A stretch of DNA of 64,000 nucleotides, from NCBI RefSeq assembly GCF_014192215.1, contig NZ_JACHXP010000004.1, positions 231,267 through 295,266 on the forward strand, read 5' to 3'. The notes beneath the pieces were generated by a model that did no database searches, was not told the DNA's origin, and was given only the letters and a program-made list of their open reading frames with translations. Shown in pieces: positions 1 to 8,828 of the stretch. This DNA is from Halomonas cerina. GTDB taxonomy: Bacteria; Pseudomonadota; Gammaproteobacteria; Pseudomonadales; Halomonadaceae. The first letter of the stretch is position 1, and each line of letters opens with the position of its first letter. The position numbers and the translations under genes were made by a program.

Positions 1-437
1 GTGCCGTGATACGGGTCGGCACCGCGTTCCTGACACTCGGACTTCTTGAAATACGGCAATACGGAATCGTAGTCCCAGCCCGCGTTGCCCGCCGCGGCCC
101 AGTCATCGTAGTCCTCGCGCTGCCCCCGGATATACAGCAGTCCATTGAGAGAGCTGGACCCTCCCAGCACCTTGCCGCGAGGCCACTGCAGGCGACGGCC
201 ATTGATCCCTTCATCCGGATCGGTGAGGTAGCACCAGTCCGTCGCAGGATTGTGCATGGTCTTGAAATAGCCGACGGGGACATGGATCCAGGGATTCCAG
301 TCGGCACCGCCCGCTTCCAGCAACAAGACCTTCGCCGTGGGATCCTCACTGAGCCGATTGGCGAGCACACACCCCGCCGACCCGGCCCCCACGACGATGT
401 AGTCAAAGGCTTCTTGCTTGTTAGTTGTTGATTTCAT
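1..437 (-). CDS. GMC-family FAD dehydrogenase, N-terminal part (isethionate dehydrogenase IseJ-like; runs off the left edge)
   Basis: Reading leftwards from an ATG at 437, 145 codons are visible before the window ends. Residues 14-22 hold a dinucleotide-binding VVGAGSAG core followed by CVLANRLSED and LLLEAGG, the FAD-binding start of glucose-methanol-choline oxidoreductases. The family signature with WPRGKVLGGSS and YIRGQREDYDDWA follows at about residues 80-110. Family members oxidise primary alcohols such as choline. Here the gene is divergent from a TRAP transporter and an IclR regulator, and the island beyond degrades sulfoacetaldehyde. By context I infer an isethionate (2-hydroxyethanesulfonate) dehydrogenase that makes sulfoacetaldehyde. 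Choline or another alcohol remains possible. The family call is firm; the substrate is an inference. Confidence 0.85.
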   Translation of the reverse strand, partial: MKSTTNKQEAFDYIVVGAGSAGCVLANRLSEDPTAKVLLLEAGGADWNPWIHVPVGYFKTMHNPATDWCYLTDPDEGINGRRLQWPRGKVLGGSSSLNGLLYIRGQREDYDDWAAAGNAGWDYDSVLPYFKKSECQERGADPYHG

Positions 438-452
438 AGCAAATTCACCATA

Positions 453-471
453 ACGAAACATTTTGTCTCGT
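453..471. promoter_or_regulatory. Imperfect palindrome, candidate IclR-type operator 1
   Basis: ACGAAACA-TTT-TGTCTCGT is a 19-bp inverted repeat with 7 of 8 arm positions paired. It lies 16 bp upstream of the GMC gene start, between divergent transcription units. A related 19-mer lies at 506-524 (14 of 19 positions shared). The likely binder is the IclR regulator at 3839-4597; this is an inference. Confidence 0.45.
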
Positions 472-505
472 TTATAATGCACGACAACCTAGACACTCGT
501 CAATA

Positions 506-524
506 ACGATTCATTTCGTCTCAA
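506..524. promoter_or_regulatory. Second copy of the candidate operator
   Basis: ACGATTCATTTCGTCTCAA matches the element at 453-471 at 14 of 19 positions, in the same orientation and 53 bp away. It sits on the TRAP-transporter side of the divergent intergenic region. Paired sites would suit coordinated control of the dehydrogenase and the transporter. Confidence 0.35.
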
Positions 525-662
525 AAAAACTTGAAATTATCGGCTGCTTGGCATATTTTGAGATCGTACTCCTCAATTGATCAGACGATGAAGCGAGGAG
601 TCTGGCACACATCACGCACCATCCCTTCACAAGTCCAACCACAAAATGCGGGAGTCCTGCTC

Positions 663-1889
663 ATGAAATCACCGTTTGGTAACGTATCTCGCCGGGACTT
701 TTTGAACATCTCGGGACGCTTCGGCCTCACCTCCACCCTGATCGCGGCCTCCGGGCTAGGCGCCGGCCTCACCGCCAGCAGCCTGGCCCGAGCCGCCGAG
801 CAGGAACAGCAGCGCCGCTATCAAACCGAACCGAAGTTCCAGCTTCGCTTCGGTGCCTCGGGATTCAACGAGCGAAACCTCGACATCCAGAAGTCCGGTC
901 AGTTGTTCTTTGCACGCGATCTCGAGGAACGCACCAACGGTGCGATCCGTGTGGAGTTCATGGGGAGCAATGAGGTCTGCAACCAACTCGACTGTGTCAG
1001 CAAGGCCCAGCAGGGGATCGTCGATATCTTCTCTGCCTCGACACAGAATTCCGCAGGGGGCGCGCCCTACCTCAACATCCTCGACTTCGCCTATATGTTC
1101 CCGAGCGTCGCCTCGATGTTTCATTTCTTCTACGACAAGCGGAGTGAGACGCTGCTTCGCGAGCCGCTGCGCCAGCGACACAACCTGCAGTTCCTGTACA
1201 CGCACTGCGACCTGAGAGGCCTGATGCTGGGCCTGAAGTGGCAGGACAGGCCGCTGGTGACCAGCCTGGAGCAGCTTCAGGGCACCAAGAACCGTGTTAC
1301 CGGCACCCAGCTCGGGCGTATCGCCATGGAACAGCTAGGGCTCAATCCCGTTCCTGTCGCCTGGGAAGAGACCCTGGATGGGCTTCGCCAGGGCCTGCTC
1401 GACGGTGCCGAGACCTGGATGAGTGCCGTGGCTTATGCGGGCATGGCTCCCGTGGTGTCCCAGGCGGTCGACCTGAGGTTCTTTGCGGGTACCGAGCATA
1501 CGGCCATGAACCTCTCCAAGTTCGAGAGTCTGGGTAGCGAACTTCAGGAACAGGTCATGGAATCGGCCTACTGTGCACAGATCTTCACTCAGGGCATGAA
1601 CGAGGCCGGTCGCTACCAGATCGTCGGTGCCACCGAGCATCCTGCCGAGGGTACCGTCTTCGCCGAGAACAACGTCCGCGTCGCGCCTCTCTCGGATGCC
1701 GAGCGTGACAAGGCCGAGCAGCTCTGCGCCCCGGAATTCAACCCGGAGCCCTGGGAGCAATGGCGAGAGCGCCTCAATGCCTGGGCCGGTGGCGTGGACA
1801 TCTACAAGGAAATTCATGGCATCGCCCGTGAGATACCGCGGGACACTGCCGCAGTCAATGTCAAGCCTCAGCGCTGGTGGAAAGGCTGA
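663..1889 (+). CDS. TRAP transporter substrate-binding protein, DctP type, with Tat-type signal (candidate isethionate binder)
   Basis: A periplasmic solute-binding protein of 408 residues that would deliver an organic acid to the membrane subunits encoded next. The start at 663 is preferred over the longer frame from 531 because GGGAG precedes it and because it places a twin-arginine motif (SRRDFLNIS) about 10 residues from the N-terminus, followed by a hydrophobic stretch and an Ala-rich cleavage region. Tat export is less common than Sec for DctP proteins. The mature part shows the family's pattern of GSNEVC, VSKAQQGIVD and a late GLRQGLLDGAET segment. With the divergent GMC dehydrogenase and the IclR gene downstream it resembles isethionate TRAP systems (IseKLM). 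The ligand is inferred, not shown. Confidence 0.85.
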   Translation: MKSPFGNVSRRDFLNISGRFGLTSTLIAASGLGAGLTASSLARAAEQEQQRRYQTEPKFQLRFGASGFNERNLDIQKSGQLFFARDLEERTNGAIRVEFMGSNEVCNQLDCVSKAQQGIVDIFSASTQNSAGGAPYLNILDFAYMFPSVASMFHFFYDKRSETLLREPLRQRHNLQFLYTHCDLRGLMLGLKWQDRPLVTSLEQLQGTKNRVTGTQLGRIAMEQLGLNPVPVAWEETLDGLRQGLLDGAETWMSAVAYAGMAPVVSQAVDLRFFAGTEHTAMNLSKFESLGSELQEQVMESAYCAQIFTQGMNEAGRYQIVGATEHPAEGTVFAENNVRVAPLSDAERDKAEQLCAPEFNPEPWEQWRERLNAWAGGVDIYKEIHGIAREIPRDTAAVNVKPQRWWKG

Positions 1890-1903
1890 ACCGGAGGCTC
1901 ATG

Positions 1904-2464
1904 ATGGCAAACCACAATTACCAACACGTTCAACCAGCCACGAGATGGCTGGTTCCCCTCCGCTGGCTGGATGAGAACCTTGAGAAGTGCATCATCCTTC
2001 TTTCGTATGCAGGCATGTCCGGCATCATCTTCGTGGAGGTCATTCGCCGATTCTTCTTCAACGTTCAAGCCCCCTGGAGCACTAGCATCCCCGTGCTACT
2101 GTTCCTCTGGCTGACCTGGTTCGGTGCCTCACTCAACGTAAAGAAGCGCACGCACCTGTCGCTCAATGAGATCCGCATGCGCCTGCCCTACACCGGGCAG
2201 TTCCTGTGCCTCATCCTGGATGCCGTGCTGTGGATCGGCTTCGGGGTCATGGTGATCAACTTCACCATCGACCAGGTACAACTGGCCTACAACAACTTCG
2301 CCATCGTGCCGGGTACCGATAACGTCATGCAATGGTGGTTCTACCTGGCCACACCGCTTGCCTGGATACTGATCATCTACCGTGTCCTTCAGAACCTCTT
2401 CGCTGACTGGCAACGCTTCCGCCTGCGTGAGCCTTTCAACCTCCAACCCTCGATAATGGATTAG
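1904..2464 (+). CDS. TRAP transporter small permease, DctQ type
   Basis: The four-helix small membrane subunit (about 186 residues) of the TRAP carrier. Hydrophobic segments lie near residues 25-45, 60-80, 98-120 and 138-158, with the family-typical FFFNVQAPWS and FLWLTWFGAS region. GGAGG at 1893-1897 sits 6 bp before the ATG at 1904 and 3 bp before an ATG at 1901, so 1904 is preferred. A frame opening at 1877 would overlap the upstream gene and has no ribosome site. It lies between the binding protein and the large permease on one transcript. Confidence 0.85.
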   Translation: MANHNYQHVQPATRWLVPLRWLDENLEKCIILLSYAGMSGIIFVEVIRRFFFNVQAPWSTSIPVLLFLWLTWFGASLNVKKRTHLSLNEIRMRLPYTGQFLCLILDAVLWIGFGVMVINFTIDQVQLAYNNFAIVPGTDNVMQWWFYLATPLAWILIIYRVLQNLFADWQRFRLREPFNLQPSIMD

Positions 2465-2475
2465 GAGGACAGATC

Positions 2476-3753
2476 ATGACAGACGGTCTTCTTATCGGCC
2501 TGATCACCACAGGCGTGACGCTCTTCTTTCTTCTCGGTGTGCCCATCTTCCTGGTCATCGGGCTATGGGTGGTCGGCACCAGCATGGTCATCGACTTCAC
2601 CCTGGCCAATATCGGCGTGACCCTTTTCCAGGGCCTGAGTTTCTTCGGCCTGCTTGCCCTGCCTTTGTTCATTCTGACGGGTGACCTGATCAACGCGGCG
2701 GGTATCGCCAAGCGGCTATCCGACTTCGCCTACTCGGTGCTTGGCTGGCTGCGAGGCGGCATGGGAATGTCGACGCTGGGCGCCTGTGGCCTCTTCGCGG
2801 CGATCTCGGGCTCCAATGCCGGTACCACGGCGACCATAGGCTCGATCATGCATCCCGAAATGAAGAAGAATGGCTATGATGACCGCTTCTCGGCGGCCAC
2901 CGCGGCATGCGGGGGCACCGTTGGCATCATCATTCCACCGAGCATTATCTTCATCGTTTACGGCTTCATGATGAACCTGTCGATCAGCGATCTGTTCATC
3001 GCCGGCATGATTCCCGGGGCCATGATGGTGCTGGGCATGATGGTGGCTTGTCATCTGGTGGCGCGGCGTCATGGCTGGGGCACTCTGATCCCCTTCAAGG
3101 TCAAGGAAAGTGCCGGCTTCGCACGCAAGGCCTACCTGGGATTTGCCACCATCGCCGTCGTCCTTTACGGCATCTACTCCGGCAAGTTCTCCCCGACCGA
3201 GGCTGCCGCCATCACGGTAGGCTTCACCTTAATCGCGGGGCTGATGATCACCCGGGAAATCAGCATCTTCCGGTTGCCCGCCATCATGCTTCGCTCGGGA
3301 CAGATCGCCGGCATGCTGGCACCGCTGATCGCCATTTCGGTGGTGATGCAGCAGCTGCTATCCGTGCTGGGCGCCGGTCAGATCCTGGAAGGACTCTTGA
3401 ATGATCTTGGCAACTACTATGTCATTCTTGGCGCTTGCATGGTGATGATCCTGCTCGCCGGTATGATCCTGGAGAGCCTTCCCGTCACCATCATCCTGGC
3501 CCCTATCCTGGCGCCGATCGCCCAGAACGCCGGCGTGGACCCTATCCACTTCTCGGTAATCTTCCTGGTGGGGGCGGCCATCGGCTTCGTCACACCGCCG
3601 TTCGGTCTCAACCTCTACGTGGCGAGCAGCATCACCGGCATTCCCTATCTCAGGTTGGTGCGCTACGTGATACCGTACTTCATCGCGCTGATAACCGCCT
3701 GGCTCGCCATCGCCCTGCTCCCGCCACTTTCCATGTTCCTGGTCAACCTGTGA
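2476..3753 (+). CDS. TRAP transporter large permease, DctM type
   Basis: The 12-helix transport subunit of 425 residues that couples substrate uptake to the sodium or proton gradient. It shows family blocks such as AISGSNAGTTATIGSIMHPEM, GGTVGIIIPPSIIFIVYG, FSPTEAAAITVGF and ATPPFGLN-like VTPPFGLNLYVAS. Length matches DctM proteins. A strong site (GGAGG) lies 8-12 bp upstream, and only 11 bp separate it from the small permease gene, so the three transporter genes form one operon. The IclR regulator follows after 85 bp on the same strand. Confidence 0.92.
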   Translation: MTDGLLIGLITTGVTLFFLLGVPIFLVIGLWVVGTSMVIDFTLANIGVTLFQGLSFFGLLALPLFILTGDLINAAGIAKRLSDFAYSVLGWLRGGMGMSTLGACGLFAAISGSNAGTTATIGSIMHPEMKKNGYDDRFSAATAACGGTVGIIIPPSIIFIVYGFMMNLSISDLFIAGMIPGAMMVLGMMVACHLVARRHGWGTLIPFKVKESAGFARKAYLGFATIAVVLYGIYSGKFSPTEAAAITVGFTLIAGLMITREISIFRLPAIMLRSGQIAGMLAPLIAISVVMQQLLSVLGAGQILEGLLNDLGNYYVILGACMVMILLAGMILESLPVTIILAPILAPIAQNAGVDPIHFSVIFLVGAAIGFVTPPFGLNLYVASSITGIPYLRLVRYVIPYFIALITAWLAIALLPPLSMFLVNL

Positions 3754-3838
3754 CCCGGCCGATGCGCAGCAGGCCCCCGGGCCTGCTGCGCTATCATCGC
3801 GGCAGCCACCAACAGGAAGCTCGTCGTAAGGAAAGCCC

Positions 3839-4597
3839 ATGTCCAAAGACACGTCCACCAACACCACGCTCCTCCGCGCGATCCGCCTGCTCGAGGAGAT
3901 CGCCACCGCCGACTACAGCATCAGTGCCGCGGATCTCGACAAGCGACTGGACATCCCCAAGCCGACGATCCACCGCCTGCTCAAGCAGCTTGAGGATCAA
4001 CAGCTGATCACGCGCGATCTGGACGGCCGCCACCTGCTGCCCGGGCCACGGCTGCATCGCATGGCCATGGGCACGCTGGCCAACGAAAGCCTCAAGGCGC
4101 CGCGCCGCCTGTTGCTGGAGCGCCTGGCCAGGGAGGTGGGTGAAACCTGTAACCTGTCGCTGCTTGATGGCCATGAGCTGCTCTACTACGACCGGGTGGA
4201 AACCAACTGGCCGGTACGTGTCCAGCTTACCCCCGGATCACGCCTGCCGCTGCACTGCACGGCCAGCGGCAAGCTGTTTCTCGCCCTGATGCCTCCCCAT
4301 CGGCGCCGTACCCTGCTGTCAAGCCTGACCCTGGACACCCATACCCCTTATACCCTGACATCCGTCTCGGCCCTCGAGGAACACCTCGCCCAGATCGCCC
4401 GGGACCGGCTGAGTACCGATAACGAGGAGTTCATCCAGGGCATGGTGGCCATTGCGGTGCCCATCTATGATCAGGTGGGCCATATGCAAGCCACCTTGGC
4501 GATCCATGCCCCGCGTCTACGTCATTCCATCGACTCGCTGCTGGAGTGGGCACCGCTGATGCGACAAGTCGCCTCGGAGCTTGAAGAAACCCTCTAG
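3839..4597 (+). CDS. IclR-family transcriptional regulator (candidate IseR-like)
   Basis: A 252-residue regulator: an N-terminal winged helix (residues about 10-70, with ISAADLDKRLDIPKPTIHRL as the helix-turn-helix) and a C-terminal effector-binding domain ending near residue 250. The domain contains the family segments YYDRVETNWP, LHCTASGKLFLA and NEEFIQGMVAIAVP. It follows the TRAP genes and probably controls them and the divergent GMC dehydrogenase through the palindromes at 453-524. It is a paralogue of the IclR protein at 26561-27382; the two share the ASGKLFLA block and general layout. The effector may be isethionate or sulfoacetaldehyde, by inference. Confidence 0.9.
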   Translation: MSKDTSTNTTLLRAIRLLEEIATADYSISAADLDKRLDIPKPTIHRLLKQLEDQQLITRDLDGRHLLPGPRLHRMAMGTLANESLKAPRRLLLERLAREVGETCNLSLLDGHELLYYDRVETNWPVRVQLTPGSRLPLHCTASGKLFLALMPPHRRRTLLSSLTLDTHTPYTLTSVSALEEHLAQIARDRLSTDNEEFIQGMVAIAVPIYDQVGHMQATLAIHAPRLRHSIDSLLEWAPLMRQVASELEETL

Positions 4598-4634
4598 CCC
4601 GGTGCCCACAGAGGCGGGTGGTAGGCTTGCGGCG

Positions 4635-6077
4635 TTACCCTTCGCCGGCGGCCAGGATAAGTCGATCGAGCTGGTGCTTGGGCATGTCGTGGATATGCAG
4701 ACGACGAGCGGCATAGAGCGCGGCTCCCAGGCCTCCCCAGCCCACCAGAGCGATCCAGGACGGCAGGCCAAGGGCACCCGGCGAACCGGGAATCAGCAGC
4801 AGCGCCAGGAAGCACAGGCTGCTCATCGCCCCCAGCAGCGACAGCACCTTCTTGAACGGCGACACGCAGCCGTCGTAGTGCTCGCCCGCGCAGGTCGGCG
4901 ACCACTTGAAGCACTTGTAGGCCACGGCACAGCAATAGAAATAGGCGATTGCCACGCCGGTGGCGGCCATGTCGACGATCCACAGCAGCACCTCACGACC
5001 AAACCAGGGCGCCAGCAGGCAGACGCCGCAGGTGAACAGGATGCCCGCGGACGGCGTGCCATGGACGGGATGCAGGTGGGCGAATACCTCGGGCAGGAAC
5101 GTCGCGCGCCCCTGGGCGAACAGCAGCCGGCTGGTGGAGATGTAGAACCCGTTGAGTCCGGTCGCGATTCCCATCAGCAACGCCACCGCCAGCATCGCCA
5201 GCCCGAGGTTACCGAGTACCCCCTGAACCACCTCGCCGGTACCCCAGACCGGCGACCCGGCCACGAGTTCGGTCCAGGGCATGGCAATCGAGGTCGCGAC
5301 GATCAGCACCGAGTAGTGCACAGCCGCCATGAGCAGTGCCAGCACGATCAGCATGAAGGCCTTGGCCGGCGAGAAATCGAACTCCTCCGCCGCCTGGGGC
5401 ACGCTGTCGAAGCCCACATAGGCCCAGGGCGCGATGGCCACGATGGCGAAAACCGCCGACCAGGTCGCCTTGTCCGGCTGAAACAGCGGCATCATGTTGT
5501 CGAAGGAGGTGGTAGGCGATACCAGCATCCCGGTGACCACCAGCAGTGCACCGATCACCAGCAACATACAGAAGACAAACTGGCTCTTGCCGGAGAGGCT
5601 TCCACCACGGATGTTGATCCAGGCAAACAGCATCAGCGCCAGGCTAGCGATGGCCACTTCTCCGAAGTACACTTCCCACCCGGCGATGGTGTACATCTCG
5701 CCGAAGGTCGCGATTTCCGGCACCAGAAACTTTGCCAGTAGCGCCAGTGCCGAGGCATTCAGCGCCACGATGGAGATATAGCCCAGCGTCAGGAACCAGC
5801 CGCAGAAGAAGGCATGACGGCGTCCAAACCCCAGGTAGGCGTAGGAGAAACCGCCCCCGGTGACCGGGAATATCTTGATGAGGAAACCGTAGCTGACACC
5901 GATCACGATCATCAGCAAGGCTCCGATGGCCAGTCCGATAATGGCCCCCATGGGGCCCGCTGTGGCGATCCAGTCTGCGGGTAATACGAAGCTCCCCCAG
6001 CCGATAGCAGAGCCGAAGGCAATTGCCCATACCCAATGCGGTTTCAGGCATTTCTTGAGCTGATTGGCTTGTTCCAT
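4635..6077 (-). CDS. APC-superfamily amino acid/amine permease
   Basis: A 12-helix secondary transporter of 480 residues. It carries the helix-1 signature region WVWAIAFGSAIGWGSFVLP and later PWAYVGFDSVPQAAEEF, a segment typical of the APC family. The start at 6077 has GGAGAGGTAAC directly upstream; a longer frame from 6203 lacks this. It follows the uspA-like gene on the same strand after 188 bp, with a possible TTGACA box at 6198-6203, so it may be transcribed separately. Position beside the taurine module makes an amine or amino acid substrate plausible, but nothing in the sequence fixes it. It converges on the IclR gene at 4597. Confidence 0.85.
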   Translation of the reverse strand: MEQANQLKKCLKPHWVWAIAFGSAIGWGSFVLPADWIATAGPMGAIIGLAIGALLMIVIGVSYGFLIKIFPVTGGGFSYAYLGFGRRHAFFCGWFLTLGYISIVALNASALALLAKFLVPEIATFGEMYTIAGWEVYFGEVAIASLALMLFAWINIRGGSLSGKSQFVFCMLLVIGALLVVTGMLVSPTTSFDNMMPLFQPDKATWSAVFAIVAIAPWAYVGFDSVPQAAEEFDFSPAKAFMLIVLALLMAAVHYSVLIVATSIAMPWTELVAGSPVWGTGEVVQGVLGNLGLAMLAVALLMGIATGLNGFYISTSRLLFAQGRATFLPEVFAHLHPVHGTPSAGILFTCGVCLLAPWFGREVLLWIVDMAATGVAIAYFYCCAVAYKCFKWSPTCAGEHYDGCVSPFKKVLSLLGAMSSLCFLALLLIPGSPGALGLPSWIALVGWGGLGAALYAARRLHIHDMPKHQLDRLILAAGEG

Positions 6078-6264
6078 GTTACCTCTCCTCTCGACCCCAG
6101 GGTGCCCTGCTAGCGGCGCCTTCCGATGCCTTATCTTGTCCAGCATCTTTTGGGAATTGTCGATCACGATTATTCTTGTTTCGCTACCTGCCCGGGATGT
6201 CAAGACATAGCCGCCAGGCGAAGACAGGACCCCATGAACATCGGCACCCTCGGGCGATGAGGCC

Positions 6265-6756
6265 TCACGAGGCCTTGGCAGGCACGACGACCACGGGCAC
6301 CTTGGCCCGCTTGATCACGCCCTTGGTGACCTTGCCGGCATAGGCGGCGACAAAGCTGCGTTTGTTGGCCGCCATCACGATCAGGTCGCTGCCGGAGCGA
6401 CTGGCGAAGTGAGTGATCACCGACGCCGGGTAGCCCTCGAGCACGCTACGCGTCACTTCCTTATCACCATAGGCGTCGTGTAGCTCGGGATGACGTCGCC
6501 AGAAGATGTCGATTCGCTGGTCGAGCTCCTCACGGGCCTGATCGAGGCGTTGTGCCATCAGGGTCTCAAGCATCTCCCGGTCGCGGATATTGACCTTGAG
6601 GGTATTCACCACGTCATCGGACAGGGACTTGACCGCATGCAGGATGTGAAGCTCGGCACCGGTGGCCAGTGCGAGCCCCACCGCCTGGGTCAGCACCAGG
6701 TCGCAGTCGCCTCTCAGCCCCACGCAACACAGGATACGACGGATATCATGGCTCAT
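6265..6756 (-). CDS. Universal stress protein, UspA family, partner of the second TRAP system
   Basis: A small cytoplasmic nucleotide-binding protein of 163 residues. RRILCCVGLRGDCDLVLTQA opens the fold, and SGSDLIVMAANKRSF followed by VTKGVIKRAKVPVVVVPA matches the C-terminal ATP-binding end of UspA proteins. The start at 6756 has GAGGAGGAATC in front. It lies 69 bp downstream of the large TRAP permease, the same layout as teaABCD of Halomonas elongata, where TeaD is a UspA protein that modulates the ectoine TRAP carrier. A similar regulatory role here is an inference. Confidence 0.87.
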   Translation of the reverse strand: MSHDIRRILCCVGLRGDCDLVLTQAVGLALATGAELHILHAVKSLSDDVVNTLKVNIRDREMLETLMAQRLDQAREELDQRIDIFWRRHPELHDAYGDKEVTRSVLEGYPASVITHFASRSGSDLIVMAANKRSFVAAYAGKVTKGVIKRAKVPVVVVPAKAS

Positions 6757-6825
6757 GATTCCTCCTCGGCCACCACAGGCGCGACTGGTGCGCCCGCGAT
6801 GGCCTCCATCACGTGATTTTGCCAT

Positions 6826-8172
6826 CTAGTAGCCCAGCAGGCTGGGCAACCACAGCGAGATCTGCGGGAAATAGGCGATGATGAACAGCGCCACGATGGA
6901 ACCACCGGCAAAGGGCAACGCCTTCAAGGAGATCTCCTCGATCGACGAGCCCCCGATCCCCGAGGCCACGAACAGGTTTTCCCCGAGCGGTGGCGTCTGG
7001 AAGCCGATGGCCAGGGCGCAAACCACCACGATGCCCACATGCACCGGGTCCATGCCCAGCATGTACATGATCGGCAGCAGCACCGGTGTGAGGATCATGA
7101 TCGCCGCCAGGGTCTCCATGAACATGCCCACGAACAGCAGGAAGAAGATGATCATCGCCCAGATGGCATAGGTGTTATCGGTGACGCCCAGCATCACCTC
7201 GGCAATGTAGGCAGGGACCCGCTGTTCCACCAGCAGGCGACCGAAGACGGTGGCCGTGAACAGGATCAACAGCACTCGCCCGGTGATCCAGGTGGTGGTC
7301 TCTAGCGTCCTCAGGGCTGGTTTCCAGGCCAGTTCCTTGTGCAGGAAGATGCCCACGACCAGCGTATAGAAGATCGCCACGATGGCCGACTCGGTGGGTG
7401 TGAACAGGCCGCTATAGATACCGCCAAGGATGATGAGCGGTGCCAGCATCGACCAGACCCCCTTGCGCAGGGTCCCGCGGATCTGCGGAAAGGACCAGTG
7501 ATCGGTCAGGCCGCGATAGCCACGCTTGCGAGAAATGAAATAATTGATGGTCAGCAGGCAACCGGCGATCACCACTCCCGGCATGATGCCGGCGATGAAC
7601 AGCTTGGGGATCGACAGGGTCTGAAAGGCCCCGTGCTCGGCGACGGCTTCCGGAGGCGGCTGCAGCCCCATGCCGGAAATACCGAAGATGACCATCGGGA
7701 TCGAGGGTGGAATCACCACCCCAAGCCCTCCCGAGGAGGCGGTGATGGCGCTGCCGTAGCCCCGGTCATAGCCGCGGCTTGCCATGGCCGGGATCATCAG
7801 CATGCCCACCGCGGCAGTGGTCGCCGGACCGGAGCCGGAGATCGCCCCGAAGAACATGCAGGCAAACACCGTCGCCGCGGCGAGGCCACCGGTGGCGGGC
7901 CCGGCGAAGGCCTCGGCGATGTCCACCAGGCGCTTGGAGATACCCGCGGCCTCCATCAGTGCCCCGGCCAGGATGAAGGCCGGCAGGGCCATGAGGGGGA
8001 AGGACCCCACCGAGGTAAAAGCGATCTGCACGAACGCCATAGGATTCTCACCCAGGCTAAGATAGGTGGCCAATGCCGCCACCCCCAGCGAGACCGTGAT
8101 GGGCGCGCCGAGGATCAACAGCAGGAAGAAGGCACCGAACAGGACATAGACAATCGTGGGATCCATACTCAT
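6826..8172 (-). CDS. TRAP transporter large permease, DctM type (second system, candidate taurine TauM-like)
   Basis: A 448-residue, roughly 12-helix transport subunit. Family blocks include FGAISGSGPATTAAVGMLM, SGGLGVVIPPSIPMVIFG, FTPTESAIVAIFY and GFQTPPLGENLFVA. Its ATG at 8172 overlaps the stop codon of the small permease (ATGA), so the two subunits are translationally coupled. An extra loop of about 15 residues (near PPPEAVAEHG) follows the IPPS motif. Operon order on this strand is binding protein, small permease, large permease, UspA. Taurine or a related sulfonate is the likely cargo because the divergent regulator is TauR-like. Confidence 0.9.
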   Translation of the reverse strand: MSMDPTIVYVLFGAFFLLLILGAPITVSLGVAALATYLSLGENPMAFVQIAFTSVGSFPLMALPAFILAGALMEAAGISKRLVDIAEAFAGPATGGLAAATVFACMFFGAISGSGPATTAAVGMLMIPAMASRGYDRGYGSAITASSGGLGVVIPPSIPMVIFGISGMGLQPPPEAVAEHGAFQTLSIPKLFIAGIMPGVVIAGCLLTINYFISRKRGYRGLTDHWSFPQIRGTLRKGVWSMLAPLIILGGIYSGLFTPTESAIVAIFYTLVVGIFLHKELAWKPALRTLETTTWITGRVLLILFTATVFGRLLVEQRVPAYIAEVMLGVTDNTYAIWAMIIFFLLFVGMFMETLAAIMILTPVLLPIMYMLGMDPVHVGIVVVCALAIGFQTPPLGENLFVASGIGGSSIEEISLKALPFAGGSIVALFIIAYFPQISLWLPSLLGY

Positions 8173-8732
8173 TGCTCCCGCGGTTTCGGGCCATTACCCG
8201 TCGCGTCATCGTGGTGCTTGAACTTCTCGACCTCTTGGGACTCGGGGTCCACGAGATCCACCTTCTTGACGAACTTCAGGTAGTTGTTCTGGAGGATGCG
8301 CAGCGTCATGGCGACGAAGGCGATGGGCAGAATCAGGTAGAAATATTTCATCGGAACGCCCAGGGTCTGGGACTTCCAGAAAAGGTTCATCTTGTTAAAG
8401 ACGAAGTCGTAGCTCAGGTAGATGAAGACCGCGTTGAAACCGATCCAGATCAGATCGGTGAGCACCATACAGAACGACTCGACCCACCGGGGAAAGAACT
8501 TGAACTGGAAGGTCACCCGGTTGTGGGCCGACATCTTGGTGGCATAGACCGCCCCAAGATAGGCGAACCACACGAAGGCGTAAGTCGCCAGTTCATCACC
8601 CCACGGCAGCGAGTAGCTGAATAGGTTCCTGAGCACGATCTGAGCGAACAGCAGCAGGACGAAAGACACCAGGAGCAGCTGGCAGAGCACGCCCTCCAGG
8701 TTGTCGATGATCTTGAAGAGTAACGGTTTCAT
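8169..8732 (-). CDS. TRAP transporter small permease, DctQ type (second system)
   Basis: A four-helix membrane subunit of 187 residues with hydrophobic stretches near residues 15-38, 50-70, 90-112 and 130-150. It contains the family-like FSYSLPWGDELATYAFVWFAYLG region; the Trp and the acidic residue after it are typical of DctQ. The ATG at 8732 gives an N-terminus (MKPLLFKIIDNLEG) that matches other DctQ proteins better than the longer frame from 8786. It overlaps the large permease gene by 4 bp and lies 96 bp after the binding-protein gene. Confidence 0.83.
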   Translation of the reverse strand: MKPLLFKIIDNLEGVLCQLLLVSFVLLLFAQIVLRNLFSYSLPWGDELATYAFVWFAYLGAVYATKMSAHNRVTFQFKFFPRWVESFCMVLTDLIWIGFNAVFIYLSYDFVFNKMNLFWKSQTLGVPMKYFYLILPIAFVAMTLRILQNNYLKFVKKVDLVDPESQEVEKFKHHDDATGNGPKPREQ

Positions 8733-8828
8733 GAGGTTGGCCCCTTGACGATCAGGCTCCCGGTAGGCACCTCCCCGCACCGGCACGAAGGCCGATGCGA
8801 GGGGTACTGCATGCCGTGATGCCGGGGA

